Positions 26,910 to 35,251 of a DNA stretch of 37,062 bases are shown in pieces. The first letter of the stretch is position 1; the number at the start of each line of letters is the position of its first letter. Source of the DNA: Bacteroides caecigallinarum. GTDB taxonomy: Bacteria > Bacteroidota > Bacteroidia > Bacteroidales > Bacteroidaceae. Where the stretch lies: assembly GCF_016902295.1 (NCBI RefSeq), contig NZ_JACJLQ010000032.1, forward strand, positions 1 to 37,062, read 5' to 3'. The notes under the pieces were generated by a model. The model searched no databases, was not told where the DNA came from, and saw only the letters and a program-made list of their open reading frames with translations. Made by a program: the position numbers and the translations under genes.

Positions 26910-27937
26910 TGTACAATAATGCCGTGATTACAGCCAGAGACCTGAGCATCGGGTACAGGACAAAAGGTCATAAAGAGGCTCTGCACTCAAGCCTCAATTT
27001 TAGTCTTAAAGGCGGAAACCTGACATGCTTGCTTGGTCCTAACGGAGCAGGTAAATCAACCTTACTGCGTACCCTATCAGCATCACAGCCTATACTTGGA
27101 GGCGAACTAATGCTCACAGGAAAGATGATAGAAAGTTTCTCGGAAAAAGAACTTTCGCGAACCATTGGGCTCGTACTCACGGAAAAGACATTTGCCGGTG
27201 CACTTACTGTACGACAGCTTGTGTCGCTCGGTCGCCAGCCTCACACAGGCTTTTTTGGTCACCTTTCCGCCTACGATAAAGAAATAGTGGAACATGCCCT
27301 ACATCTAACAGGGATAGACCATAAAGCAGATACATATACCGCACAGCTCTCGGACGGTGAACGTCAAAAAGCCATGATAGCAAAAGCCATAGTACAGGAA
27401 TGTCCGATTATCCTGCTTGACGAACCTACCGCATTTCTTGACGCTGTAAGCAGAATAGAAATCCTTACCCTACTCCATCGTCTGGCACACGATGAGAACA
27501 AGGCTATACTACTATCGACACACGATATAGAACAGGCATTAGTCACAGCAGACTATCTCTGGCTTCTTACTCCGGAAAACGGAATACACTGCGGAGTGAC
27601 TGAGGACGTAATACTCTCAGGTATGATGGACAGGCTATTCCCTGAAGCGGACATAAAATTCGACATAATGCACGGAGGATTTTCGCCTACCGTAAAGGCA
27701 AATCACTCGATAATACTCCATACTGAAGACCAGGTACTGAAACATTGGACGCAAAACGCACTAAACAGACATGGTTTTCTATGTCTTGAAGAGTCATTAG
27801 CCACAGATAAAAAAGAACTGCCGGAACTGTATGTTCTGTCTCGTTCAGAAATTAATCTGAATATTGAAGGCAGAAAACACAGTTGCTGCAGTTACGGTGA
27901 GCTTATTGATTTACTATCTGTCCTGAATTATAGATAA
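26909..27937 (+). CDS. btuD: BtuD-like ABC ATPase with a C-terminal extension
   Basis: A 342-residue ATPase that powers the BtuC permease. Walker A is GPNGAGKS (43-50), the signature is LSDGE (147-151), Walker B ends D171-E172, and the switch His is H205 (LLSTHD). A usual member of the family ends near residue 255. Here about 85 further residues follow, with a VKANHSIILHTEDQVLKHW strand-helix start and an ELYVLSR strand, resembling a small regulatory fold rather than a tail. The ATG overlaps the btuC stop by one base (TGATG). The last 10 bases overlap the convergent nitroreductase gene. Confidence 0.92.
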   Translation: MYNNAVITARDLSIGYRTKGHKEALHSSLNFSLKGGNLTCLLGPNGAGKSTLLRTLSASQPILGGELMLTGKMIESFSEKELSRTIGLVLTEKTFAGALTVRQLVSLGRQPHTGFFGHLSAYDKEIVEHALHLTGIDHKADTYTAQLSDGERQKAMIAKAIVQECPIILLDEPTAFLDAVSRIEILTLLHRLAHDENKAILLSTHDIEQALVTADYLWLLTPENGIHCGVTEDVILSGMMDRLFPEADIKFDIMHGGFSPTVKANHSIILHTEDQVLKHWTQNALNRHGFLCLEESLATDKKELPELYVLSRSEINLNIEGRKHSCCSYGELIDLLSVLNYR

Positions 27938-28434
27938 GAGCATATTTCATCAATGCCTTTCCTCTTTTTCTGAGGAACTTCTGTATTTGGAGTATAACCA
28001 ATAGGAATAAGTACTGCCGGTTCAACATTCTCAGGCAATGACAACACTTCGCTACAAAGTACGGCATCAAAGTTGCAAACCCAGCAAGTTCCAAGTCCCT
28101 GTTCAGTTGCCGCAAGACACAAATGCTCTACGGCTATTGCAATATCAATATCAGAATGGTCTTTATTGTCCGCACTTCTATGCCAAGCCACATTATGATC
28201 GACACATGCAACTATTACGCATGGAGCATTCTGTATCCACTCGCGGTGATAAGCAGATTTCACAGCCTGCAGTTTTTCTTTGTCAGTCACTACATAAAAA
28301 TGCCAGGGCTGGAAATTCACAGCTGAAGGAGCCAAGCGCACACACTCCATGATATAATCCAACTTTTCTTTTTCTACAGGTCGTTCATCGTATGAGCGAA
28401 CAGAATAACGCTGTTTTACTAAATCTATAAACAT
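27928..28434 (-). CDS. Nitroreductase-family FMN oxidoreductase
   Basis: A 168-residue protein of the NADH oxidase/nitroreductase fold, which uses FMN and NAD(P)H to reduce nitro-aromatics, quinones or other compounds. The FMN-binding start is RYSVRSYDERPV, then LAPSAVNFQPWHFYVV, and the helix LCLAATEQGLGTCWVCNF is typical. Length fits the small subgroup in Bacteroides. It follows the DUF2490 gene by 11 bases, so the two likely share a transcript, and it runs head-on into btuD. The substrate is unknown. Confidence 0.92.
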   Translation of the reverse strand: MFIDLVKQRYSVRSYDERPVEKEKLDYIMECVRLAPSAVNFQPWHFYVVTDKEKLQAVKSAYHREWIQNAPCVIVACVDHNVAWHRSADNKDHSDIDIAIAVEHLCLAATEQGLGTCWVCNFDAVLCSEVLSLPENVEPAVLIPIGYTPNTEVPQKKRKGIDEICSYL

Positions 28435-28445
28435 ATATATTGTAT

Positions 28446-29105
28446 TTAAAAATTAAAATCCATTTCCATTCCGGCAATGTTGGATTTCCTTAGTTTTTCG
28501 TATTGCCTGCAATAGAACACGATAAGAGCATATCTTTTGGAAAATCCAATCTTAACACCTGGTCTGTATCTTATCCGGCACACTTTCGGAAATGTACCGT
28601 CGTTCAGACACTGGAAAGTCTCTATGGAAAAATGAGGCTGTAAGCATGTTCCTGGAATTCCATAGTCAAGCTTTATACGCGAACGCAACATGCTCTCTAC
28701 ATCACCATCCTGTATAGTCTGCTGAAAACGTTCTCTCCAAGAAAGTTTGAAATCACAGAATTTCCATGAAGCCTGAGCACCTAAATAATACCTATGTCTG
28801 AATTTCCATAAATCGTCACCTAACTTTCTGTGGTGAAACTCATAGGCACCTTTTATTTCTAAAAAAGGCAGAATGTTATAATTCAATCCGGCATTCAGAC
28901 TCCATCTGTCAGACTTACTGATATCATCCTTAAGCCTGTACTCCAGCTTTGTCCTTACGAGTAGAGATTTGGTTATCCTGTAATTGACTACAGCCGATGT
29001 CCACGACCTCCAGTCCACCGTCTCCTGTGCCGACAAACCAACTTTACCAAAACCTACAAGTAAAATGAGTATAGCCAAAAGCATCCTCAACCTATGTGTT
29101 TGCAT
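28446..29105 (-). CDS. DUF2490 outer-membrane protein
   Basis: A 219-residue protein with a signal peptide (about residues 1-27, ending GLSAQ) and repeated amphipathic beta strands, such as SLLVRTKLEYRLKDD and WSLNAGLNYNILPF. It fits the DUF2490 family of small outer-membrane beta barrels, whose function is not known. The last strand ends in Phe (MDFNF), as barrel proteins of the outer membrane often do. It is first in a two-gene unit with the nitroreductase. A minus-strand box TATTTTTG (29129-29136) is a plausible -7 element, but no clear -33 element goes with it. Confidence 0.85.
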   Translation of the reverse strand: MQTHRLRMLLAILILLVGFGKVGLSAQETVDWRSWTSAVVNYRITKSLLVRTKLEYRLKDDISKSDRWSLNAGLNYNILPFLEIKGAYEFHHRKLGDDLWKFRHRYYLGAQASWKFCDFKLSWRERFQQTIQDGDVESMLRSRIKLDYGIPGTCLQPHFSIETFQCLNDGTFPKVCRIRYRPGVKIGFSKRYALIVFYCRQYEKLRKSNIAGMEMDFNF

Positions 29106-29150
29106 ATTTTTCAGATATTTTCAGAAAACAAAAATACTATAAATAAACGA

Positions 29151-29183
29151 TTTTAAGTATGTTTGCACCGTAAAATAAGTTTG
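29151..29183 (+). promoter_or_regulatory. Putative promoter of the HAD phosphatase gene
   Basis: TAAGTTTG (29176-29183) matches TAnnTTTG. TTTT (29151-29154) lies 21 bases upstream in the -33 position. A second exact box, TATGTTTG (29158-29165), overlaps this region, so the start point is not certain. Confidence 0.45.
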
Positions 29184-29245
29184 ATAGTTTTACGGTTTGT
29201 TTTTGTCTCTAAGCCCTAAAACTAAAAAATTAAAAACGACAATAT

Positions 29246-29896
29246 ATGAAACTTGTGATATTTGATTTAGACGGCACACTACTAAACACTATCGCCGACC
29301 TGGCTACGGCTACAAACGTAGCTCTGGAACACTACGGACTCCCTACGCACAAAGAAGAAGAATACAAATTCTTCGTTGGCAACGGTATAAACAAACTCTT
29401 CGAGCGTGCACTACCGGAAGACAAGCGCAACGAGGAATATGTAATGAAGATACGTTCTATTTTTGTTCCGTATTATGATGCCCACAACTCTGACCTGAGC
29501 AGACCTTATCAGGGAATAAACGAATTGCTGCTTGACTTACAGAATGCAGGCATAAAGATTGCAGTAGCCTCAAACAAATATCAGGCTGCGGCTGTAAAAC
29601 TCGTAAAAGAATTTTTTCCTGATATCAATTTTGCAGAAATATTGGGACAAAGAGATGGAGTCCCATCAAAACCGGATCCAACAATAGTTAATGAAATTAC
29701 CGAACACACCGGCATCAGTAAGAAGGATACAGTTTACGTAGGCGACTCATGTGTTGATATGCAGACAGGGAAAAACGCTGACGTAACCACAGTTGGAGTA
29801 AGCTGGGGATTCAGACCTAAGGCGGAACTGGAATCTTATAATCCTGACTTCATTGCAGACGATGCAATGATGCTGCATAAATACCTATTGGGATAA
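29246..29896 (+). CDS. HAD-family phosphatase (phosphoglycolate phosphatase-like)
   Basis: A 216-residue haloacid-dehalogenase hydrolase. Motif I is DLDGTLLN with nucleophile D7 and acid D9, motif II is VASNKY, the motif III lysine is in PSKPDP, and motif IV is YVGDSCVDM. A helical cap of subclass I lies between motif I and motif II. The closest well-known relatives are Gph-type phosphoglycolate phosphatases, but this family acts on many small phosphates, so the substrate is not settled. It stands alone, with its own promoter and a two-way terminator downstream. Confidence 0.9.
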   Translation: MKLVIFDLDGTLLNTIADLATATNVALEHYGLPTHKEEEYKFFVGNGINKLFERALPEDKRNEEYVMKIRSIFVPYYDAHNSDLSRPYQGINELLLDLQNAGIKIAVASNKYQAAAVKLVKEFFPDINFAEILGQRDGVPSKPDPTIVNEITEHTGISKKDTVYVGDSCVDMQTGKNADVTTVGVSWGFRPKAELESYNPDFIADDAMMLHKYLLG

Positions 29897-29921
29897 ACAT
29901 AACATCAGTATATAAAAAATT

Positions 29922-29955
29922 GAGCCGATACGCCATCACGGCGTACCGGCTCTTT
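29922..29955. terminator. Two-way terminator between the HAD and glnN genes
   Basis: Arms GAGCCGATACGCC (29922-29934) and GGCGTACCGGCTC (29940-29952) pair over 13 bases with one A-C mismatch. Runs of T follow on both strands (TTTCT on plus, AATTTTTT on minus), as needed for convergent genes. Confidence 0.9.
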
Positions 29956-29994
29956 CTCTGAATTAAACAACCAATAAATAGAGAATCGTATATG

Positions 29995-32178
29995 TTATCG
30001 TATGAACAATAACTCACGATACTTAGGTAAAGTCCACATCTGATCGTCAACTATCAACTCTAGCTTATCGATATGGTAACGGATAAGTTCAAGCATAGGT
30101 GCGATATTATCATGATATGCTATGGCCTTTTCGCGTTCAGAAGCAATCTTGTTTGCTACCTTGCGGGCTTCAACCATTGCATCAACATGTTCTTTGATAT
30201 ATGCCGTACGTTCAGATATTTCCTTGATTATAGCAACATTACCTGCAGAAAGCTTCTCAGCTTCTTCAGCTGCAAACAGACTCTTCATCTTGAATACATT
30301 GTCGATAAGCTTAGTCTGATAGCTGATAGCAACAGGCACTATATGGTTCATTACCAAATCACCCAATACACGGGCTTCAATCTGAATCTTCTTGGTATAA
30401 GTTTCCCATTTCACCTCATTGCGTGCTTCAAGCTCCTTGCGAGTCATTACGCCGGTAGCCTCGAACATTGCCACGCTTTCAGGTTTCAGATAGTTGTCGA
30501 AGATAATCGGACAGCTGGTTTCGCAGTCCAATCCGCGCTTCATAGCCTCTTCCTTCCATTCGTCGCTGTAACCGTTGCCGTCGAAACGGATTGGTTTGCT
30601 TTCCTTGATATATTTACGCAACACCTGAAGAAGAGCAGAAACCTTAGGTTCACCCTTTTCGATAAGAGCGTCAACTTCATTCTTGAAGATAACAAGCTGT
30701 TCTGCTACAGCAGTGTTCAGAGCAATCATAGCACTTGCACAGTTAGCTTCAGAACCAACAGCACGGAACTCGAATCTGTTTCCTGTAAATGCGAACGGCG
30801 AAGTACGGTTACGGTCAGTATTGTCGATAAGCAATTCCGGAATCTGAGGGATATCAAGCTTCATGCCCTGTTTTCCACCGAGAGAGACCAAGTCTTCGTT
30901 TGCATTTTCTTCGATATGATCGAGCACTTTGCTCAGCTGCGAGCCAAGGAATGAAGAGATGATTGCAGGAGGTGCTTCGTTGGCGCCCAGACGATGAGCG
31001 TTTGTTGCGCTCATGATAGAAGCTTTCAGCAATCCGTTGTGTCTGTAAACAGCCATCAGCGTATTTACCACGAATGTCACGAAACGAAGGTTCTCTTCTG
31101 TAGTTTTTCCGGGAGCCATTAGCAATACACCTGTATCCGTACCGAGCGACCAGTTGTTATGTTTTCCTGATCCGTTTACACCCTTGAACGGTTTTTCATG
31201 CAGAAGGACGCGGAATCCGTGAGCACGTGCCACTTTACGCATAAGCGACATCACCAACATATTATGGTCAACAGCCAGGTTACATTCTTCATAGATAGGA
31301 GCAAGCTCAAACTGGTTTGGAGCAACCTCATTATGACGGGTCTTCACAGGAATACCAAGTTCAAGTGCCTGAATCTCCAGGTCTTTCATAAATGCAGCCA
31401 CTCTCGTAGGAATAGCTCCGAAATAGTGGTCTTCAAGCTGCTGGTTCTTAGAAGCTTCGTGTCCCATCAGTGTACGTCCTGTAAGCAACAGGTCCGGACG
31501 GGCTGCATACAAACCTTCGTCAACGAGGAAATATTCCTGTTCCCATCCAAGGAAAGCAGTTACTTTCTTCACGTTATTGTCGAAATAATGACATACAGCC
31601 ACAGCTGCTTTATCTACAGCACTAAGAGCCTTAAGCAATGGAGCCTTATAGTCAAGCGACTCGCCTGTATATGCTATAAATACTGTAGGAATACACAATG
31701 TATCGTCTACAACGAATACCGGTGATGAAGGATCCCATGCGCTATATCCACGAGCTTCGAAAGTGTTACGGATACCACCGTTAGGGAAAGACGAAGCATC
31801 AGGTTCCTGCTGAACAAGAAGTTTTCCTGAGAATTCTTCCATCATTCCCCCTTTGCCGTCGTGTTCCACGAAAGCATCATGTTTCTCCGCTGTTCCTTCA
31901 GTAAGAGGCTGGAACCAGTGTGTATAGTGAGTGGCGCCAAGTTCGCTTGCCCAACGTTTCATGCCTGCCGCAACTTCATCTGCAGTAGCCCTGTCAAGAG
32001 CAGCTCCATGATCCATCGCATCTACCAACTTAGCATAGACCGTGCTTGGAAGATACTTGAACATTTTCTCCCTGTTGAATACGTATTTGCCAAAATACTC
32101 ACTCGGACGGCAGCTTGGTACGCTTACCTCCATAGGCTTTGTCTGGAAAGCCTTTTCCACTACATTAAAACGAATCAT
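29995..32178 (-). CDS. glnN: Glutamine synthetase, type III
   Basis: A 727-residue glutamine synthetase of the large GSIII form, which makes glutamine from glutamate, ammonia and ATP and is the main ammonia-assimilating enzyme in many Bacteroides. GSIII-specific stretches include the N-terminal FGKYVFNREKM, THWFQPLTEGTAEKHDAF, the acid-rich metal-site EARGYSAWDPSSP, and the catalytic GVNGSGKHNNWSLGTDTG region. Length is far above the ~470 residues of type I enzymes, as expected. It is last in a row of nitrogen genes on the same strand, 119 bases after the amt stop; that gap holds a long AT-rich inverted repeat. Confidence 0.97.
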   Translation of the reverse strand: MIRFNVVEKAFQTKPMEVSVPSCRPSEYFGKYVFNREKMFKYLPSTVYAKLVDAMDHGAALDRATADEVAAGMKRWASELGATHYTHWFQPLTEGTAEKHDAFVEHDGKGGMMEEFSGKLLVQQEPDASSFPNGGIRNTFEARGYSAWDPSSPVFVVDDTLCIPTVFIAYTGESLDYKAPLLKALSAVDKAAVAVCHYFDNNVKKVTAFLGWEQEYFLVDEGLYAARPDLLLTGRTLMGHEASKNQQLEDHYFGAIPTRVAAFMKDLEIQALELGIPVKTRHNEVAPNQFELAPIYEECNLAVDHNMLVMSLMRKVARAHGFRVLLHEKPFKGVNGSGKHNNWSLGTDTGVLLMAPGKTTEENLRFVTFVVNTLMAVYRHNGLLKASIMSATNAHRLGANEAPPAIISSFLGSQLSKVLDHIEENANEDLVSLGGKQGMKLDIPQIPELLIDNTDRNRTSPFAFTGNRFEFRAVGSEANCASAMIALNTAVAEQLVIFKNEVDALIEKGEPKVSALLQVLRKYIKESKPIRFDGNGYSDEWKEEAMKRGLDCETSCPIIFDNYLKPESVAMFEATGVMTRKELEARNEVKWETYTKKIQIEARVLGDLVMNHIVPVAISYQTKLIDNVFKMKSLFAAEEAEKLSAGNVAIIKEISERTAYIKEHVDAMVEARKVANKIASEREKAIAYHDNIAPMLELIRYHIDKLELIVDDQMWTLPKYRELLFIR

Positions 32179-32201
32179 ATTTATTTAGTTGTTAGGTTAT
32201 T

Positions 32202-32265
32202 CAATGAATAATTAATAATTAAAAACGAGTTGATGTCTTCATTATTCACTATTAATTATTCATTG
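32202..32265. repeat. AT-rich inverted repeat between amt and glnN
   Basis: Perfect 16-base arms at 32202-32217 and 32250-32265 enclose 32 bases. More AATTATTAATT-like copies fill the rest of the gap up to 32295. It could act as an attenuator or processing site between the transporter gene and glnN. Confidence 0.5.
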
Positions 32266-32297
32266 TTCATTATCAATTATTAATTGTTAATTATTAA

Positions 32298-33662
32298 TTA
32301 TCTGTTGTATGCCGATTCACCGTGTTCATAGATATCGAGACCTTCTTCTTCCACACGCTTGTCAACACGCAAGCCAACAGTCGCGTCAGCAATCTTGAAC
32401 AGGATAAAAGTAACTACCGCACTATATACAATAGAAATTACCGTAGCCAGAATCTGTATCCACAACTGATGCCAGTCTCCATACAAGGCACCCTGCACAC
32501 CATCCTCTCCGGTAATAAAACGCGTAGCAAACACACCTGTCAGGACAGAACCAATTATACCACCCACTCCATGCACTCCAAAAGCGTCGAGGGCATCATC
32601 GTATTTAAACTTAGGCTTTACAGCGGCAACCATGAAAAAGCATACCACGGAAGTAATGACGCCGATACACAATGCGCCAAGCAAATCAACCGTGCCGGCT
32701 GCGGGAGTGATAGCCACAAGTCCGGCCACAGCTCCTGTACACGAGCCGATAATGGTAGGCTTCTTATTGCAAAACCAATCTATCACCATCCATGTTATGG
32801 CAGCGGCGGCTGTGGCAATATGCGTCACCATAAAAGCGTTCGCCGCCAGTCCGTCGGCCGCCAGCCCACTTCCGGCATTGAATCCGAACCAGCCTAACCA
32901 CAAGAAAGAAGTTCCCATAAAAACGAAAGTCACGTTGTGTGGCGTAATGGGGTGTCCCACCCTATAATCCATTCGCTTGCCAAGCATGATAGCCATAACC
33001 AATGCGGAAATTCCGGCGTTAATATGCACGACCGTACCTCCGGCAAAGTCGATAGCACCCATTTCCTGCAGGAATCCTCCACCCCACACCCAATGGGCCA
33101 TAGGGAAATAAGCTACAATCACCCACAAAGTAATAAACAATACATATCCGGAAAACTTTATACGCTCGGCAAAAGCACCGAGTATCAATGCCGGCGTAAT
33201 AATTGCGAACATGCATTGAAACATCGCAAAAAGCAGTTCGGGAATATCGCCTGCTGTAAGAGTGCCGATGCCGATGCCGTGAAGGAAAGCCTTGTCGAAG
33301 CCTCCTATTATACACGCCAGCGGATTGCCTGTTTCGGCAAAACTGGTATCGAACGCCCAACTATAGCCGAACGCCACCCACAAAATACTGACTACACCAA
33401 CAATAAACAGCGTCTGCATGATGACACTCAACACATTTTTCCGTCGAACCAAACCGCCATAAAATAAAGCGATACCGGGAATACTCATAAACAACACCAA
33501 TATTGAGGCAACCAACAGCCAAGCCGTATTACCGGAATTCAAAACCGGCTCGGTTACAACAGTTTCTTCACTCGCACACACATCAGGCACCCAACAAAAC
33601 ATAATCAGAAGCATTACGGCATACCGCAACATACGCATGCCGCCTTTTATATATTTGTCCAT
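32298..33662 (-). CDS. amt: Ammonium transporter (Amt family)
   Basis: A 454-residue inner-membrane ammonium channel/transporter. A signal-peptide-like N-terminus (ending near VCASEE) precedes eleven membrane segments. Family marks are the ALFYGGLVRRKN stretch, the first pore histidine in PMAHWVWGGG, and the second in ALDAFGVHGVGG. The start at 33662 gives a slightly long leader; an ATG at 33638 is an alternative. It lies 56 bases downstream of the P-II gene. Pairing with a P-II protein is the standard set-up, in which P-II plugs the transporter when nitrogen is plentiful. Confidence 0.96.
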   Translation of the reverse strand: MDKYIKGGMRMLRYAVMLLIMFCWVPDVCASEETVVTEPVLNSGNTAWLLVASILVLFMSIPGIALFYGGLVRRKNVLSVIMQTLFIVGVVSILWVAFGYSWAFDTSFAETGNPLACIIGGFDKAFLHGIGIGTLTAGDIPELLFAMFQCMFAIITPALILGAFAERIKFSGYVLFITLWVIVAYFPMAHWVWGGGFLQEMGAIDFAGGTVVHINAGISALVMAIMLGKRMDYRVGHPITPHNVTFVFMGTSFLWLGWFGFNAGSGLAADGLAANAFMVTHIATAAAAITWMVIDWFCNKKPTIIGSCTGAVAGLVAITPAAGTVDLLGALCIGVITSVVCFFMVAAVKPKFKYDDALDAFGVHGVGGIIGSVLTGVFATRFITGEDGVQGALYGDWHQLWIQILATVISIVYSAVVTFILFKIADATVGLRVDKRVEEEGLDIYEHGESAYNR

Positions 33663-33718
33663 AATTTATCTCGTTTATTTAGTTATTTTATTTATATATT
33701 AAGGAATGACGAACAAGG

Positions 33719-34075
33719 TTATTTCTCCTGTTCCGCATTATAGAGTGCGATGTCTCCACGTTCTCCGGTACGAATGCGGACAGCATCTTCCACCGGGATT
33801 ACGAAAATACGCCCGTCGCCTATCTCGCCTGTATGCGCAGCCTTCATCACGGCTTCTACAGTTTTATCCACATTCTTGTTTCTCACAACAATAGATATCA
33901 GAATGCGCTCTATGGAACTGGTATCATATACCACTCCTCGGTATATGCGTCCCTCGCGTGTCTTCCCGACCCCTCTCACATCGTAATAAGAAAACCATTC
34001 TATATCGGCTTTCAGAAGAGCCTCCTTTACATCGTCAAACTTAGTCCGGCGAATAATAGCTTCAATCTTTTTCAT
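33719..34075 (-). CDS. glnK: P-II family nitrogen regulator with unusual T-loop
   Basis: A 118-residue trimeric P-II signal protein that reads ATP/ADP and 2-oxoglutarate and regulates the adjacent Amt. The core fits the family: start MKKIEAIIR, B-loop GEIGDGRIFV and C-terminal RIRTGERGD. The T-loop is different: GVGKTREGRIYRGVVY replaces the usual form, with Thr where Gln39, a 2-oxoglutarate/Mg contact, normally sits. The loop is one residue shorter. The tyrosine at position 50, which matches the uridylylated Tyr51 of E. coli GlnB, is present. It stands between the outer-membrane protein gene (72 bases upstream) and amt. Confidence 0.94.
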   Translation of the reverse strand: MKKIEAIIRRTKFDDVKEALLKADIEWFSYYDVRGVGKTREGRIYRGVVYDTSSIERILISIVVRNKNVDKTVEAVMKAAHTGEIGDGRIFVIPVEDAVRIRTGERGDIALYNAEQEK

Positions 34076-34147
34076 AATCTCATTAGTTATTGTATTTGTA
34101 TTTTGTATGTATATTTGATTGTATTTGTATAAATTATGGCATGAACA

Positions 34148-34858
34148 TCAGAAACTTATCCCGGCCACGAAATACGCGCCTTTTGTAGTGGGATTCCAGA
34201 TAGCCTGCGCCCACAAAGGGAATGAAAAACTATCCGTTATTTTCACTTCTTTGGATGCCTGAAGGCTTATGGACGAAACCTTGAAACCATCTGAATAACC
34301 ATTATAAAAACTGTTAGCCCACGGAGTAGCTCCTATCTCGGCATTCCAATCAATACCACCTAATTTGAAAGGAGCAGAAATTGATATATAAGAAGCATAG
34401 ACATCTTTACCTTCCTCATTAGTACCTACCAATCCGGCAAAGTTTGTAAACCAATTTACAGCCAACGGACCGAAATCATAGCCTAATGCCACTTCGAAAG
34501 TATGAGCATCCTTATAATCGGAATATCTGGCTGGCGAGTCCTGACTTGTGAACCAATAATCGGTAACGCCGATATTGAATCCACCGTAAGAATAACCCAA
34601 TGTCAAATCAAATTCTTTTGTATCTCCACCGTTAAAACCAACAGAGCCCCATGCCGACAAAGAAAAACCTTTATACGATAATCCGGCACTTGGCTGAATA
34701 CTAACTCCTCCCAAATCCTGTCCTCGCCAGATGTATCCGCTTACCAAATCGGCTCCTACAGACGCTTCCACCTTGTCCTGAGCTTTTATGCCCGATGTTG
34801 AAGTCAATCCTAAGATTGCAATTATCAACATCATTCTTTTACCTTTAATCATTTTCAT
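34148..34858 (-). CDS. Outer-membrane beta-barrel protein of the nitrogen operon
   Basis: A 236-residue protein with a signal peptide (cleavage near IKAQ, residue 27) and a run of amphipathic strands, for example EASVGADLVSGYIWRGQDL and FDLTLGYSYGGFNIGVTDYW. It ends in a barrel-type last strand with C-terminal Phe (YFVAGISF). It resembles the TorF-type putative porin family, in which the opening SGYIWRGQ motif recurs. As the first gene before glnK and amt it may help small nitrogen compounds pass the outer membrane; that is inference from context only. A nearby in-frame ATG at 34852 could also be the start. Confidence 0.83.
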   Translation of the reverse strand: MKMIKGKRMMLIIAILGLTSTSGIKAQDKVEASVGADLVSGYIWRGQDLGGVSIQPSAGLSYKGFSLSAWGSVGFNGGDTKEFDLTLGYSYGGFNIGVTDYWFTSQDSPARYSDYKDAHTFEVALGYDFGPLAVNWFTNFAGLVGTNEEGKDVYASYISISAPFKLGGIDWNAEIGATPWANSFYNGYSDGFKVSSISLQASKEVKITDSFSFPLWAQAIWNPTTKGAYFVAGISF

Positions 34859-35251
34859 ACCTCTTTACCTTTTTAATTGAACATTTGTAATATATAAGCT
34901 AACACCCATGGATATAGTCGTATCTATTAGAAAGCATATTCAATTTATTTATATCTTTATGTTTTCTTTTGATGCAAAATTACATCTTTTTGAAAGACGG
35001 AGTACGAATAATATATACTTTATGACTTTAAAAAACATCATAAAATAAATTACAACTTTAAACAAGTGTTCACATTACAATTTACAACAAATCTGCTTAA
35101 AAATATTTCAATCTAAAAGTTGAGCTTTAATCGCGTAAAATATAAAATCAGATTTATGCCATACAACATATAAATAAATCATAAGTTTTCCGATATATCC
35201 GACTAAAGTTTCTAACTTTGTAATAAGAAGTTTTTTTAAAACAATACTACT
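34859..35251. other. 393-base divergent gap with promoters of the nitrogen operon and sod
   Basis: No gene is seen here. A minus-strand box TAATTTTG (34975-34982) is a candidate -7 element for the nitrogen operon, giving a leader of about 110 bases; no good -33 element is visible. An inverted repeat TTTATGA/TCATAAA (35019-35044) lies upstream of it and could be an operator. The sod promoter is at the right end. The rest is AT-rich without further pattern, and no sigma-54-type GG/GC site was found. Confidence 0.5.
35213..35220 (+). promoter_or_regulatory. -7 element of the sod promoter
   Basis: TAACTTTG matches TAnnTTTG exactly, 31 bases before the start codon. The upstream -33 element is weak (TTTTC near 35185-35190). 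Confidence 0.55.

Noticed and set aside
27928..28434. Could the nitroreductase beside the B12 locus be BluB, which makes dimethylbenzimidazole?
   Set aside because: It is only 168 residues, is on the opposite strand, pairs with DUF2490 rather than the btu genes, and shows general nitroreductase motifs; nearness to the B12 locus alone is not enough.
32202..32265. AT-rich repeats between amt and glnN as a CRISPR or integration site
   Set aside because: The units are irregular, contain no spacer pattern and no integrase or cas gene is near.
34859..35212. A sigma-54-type promoter for the nitrogen operon
   Set aside because: No TGGCAC-N5-TTGC-like pair was found; a Bacteroidetes -7 box fits better.
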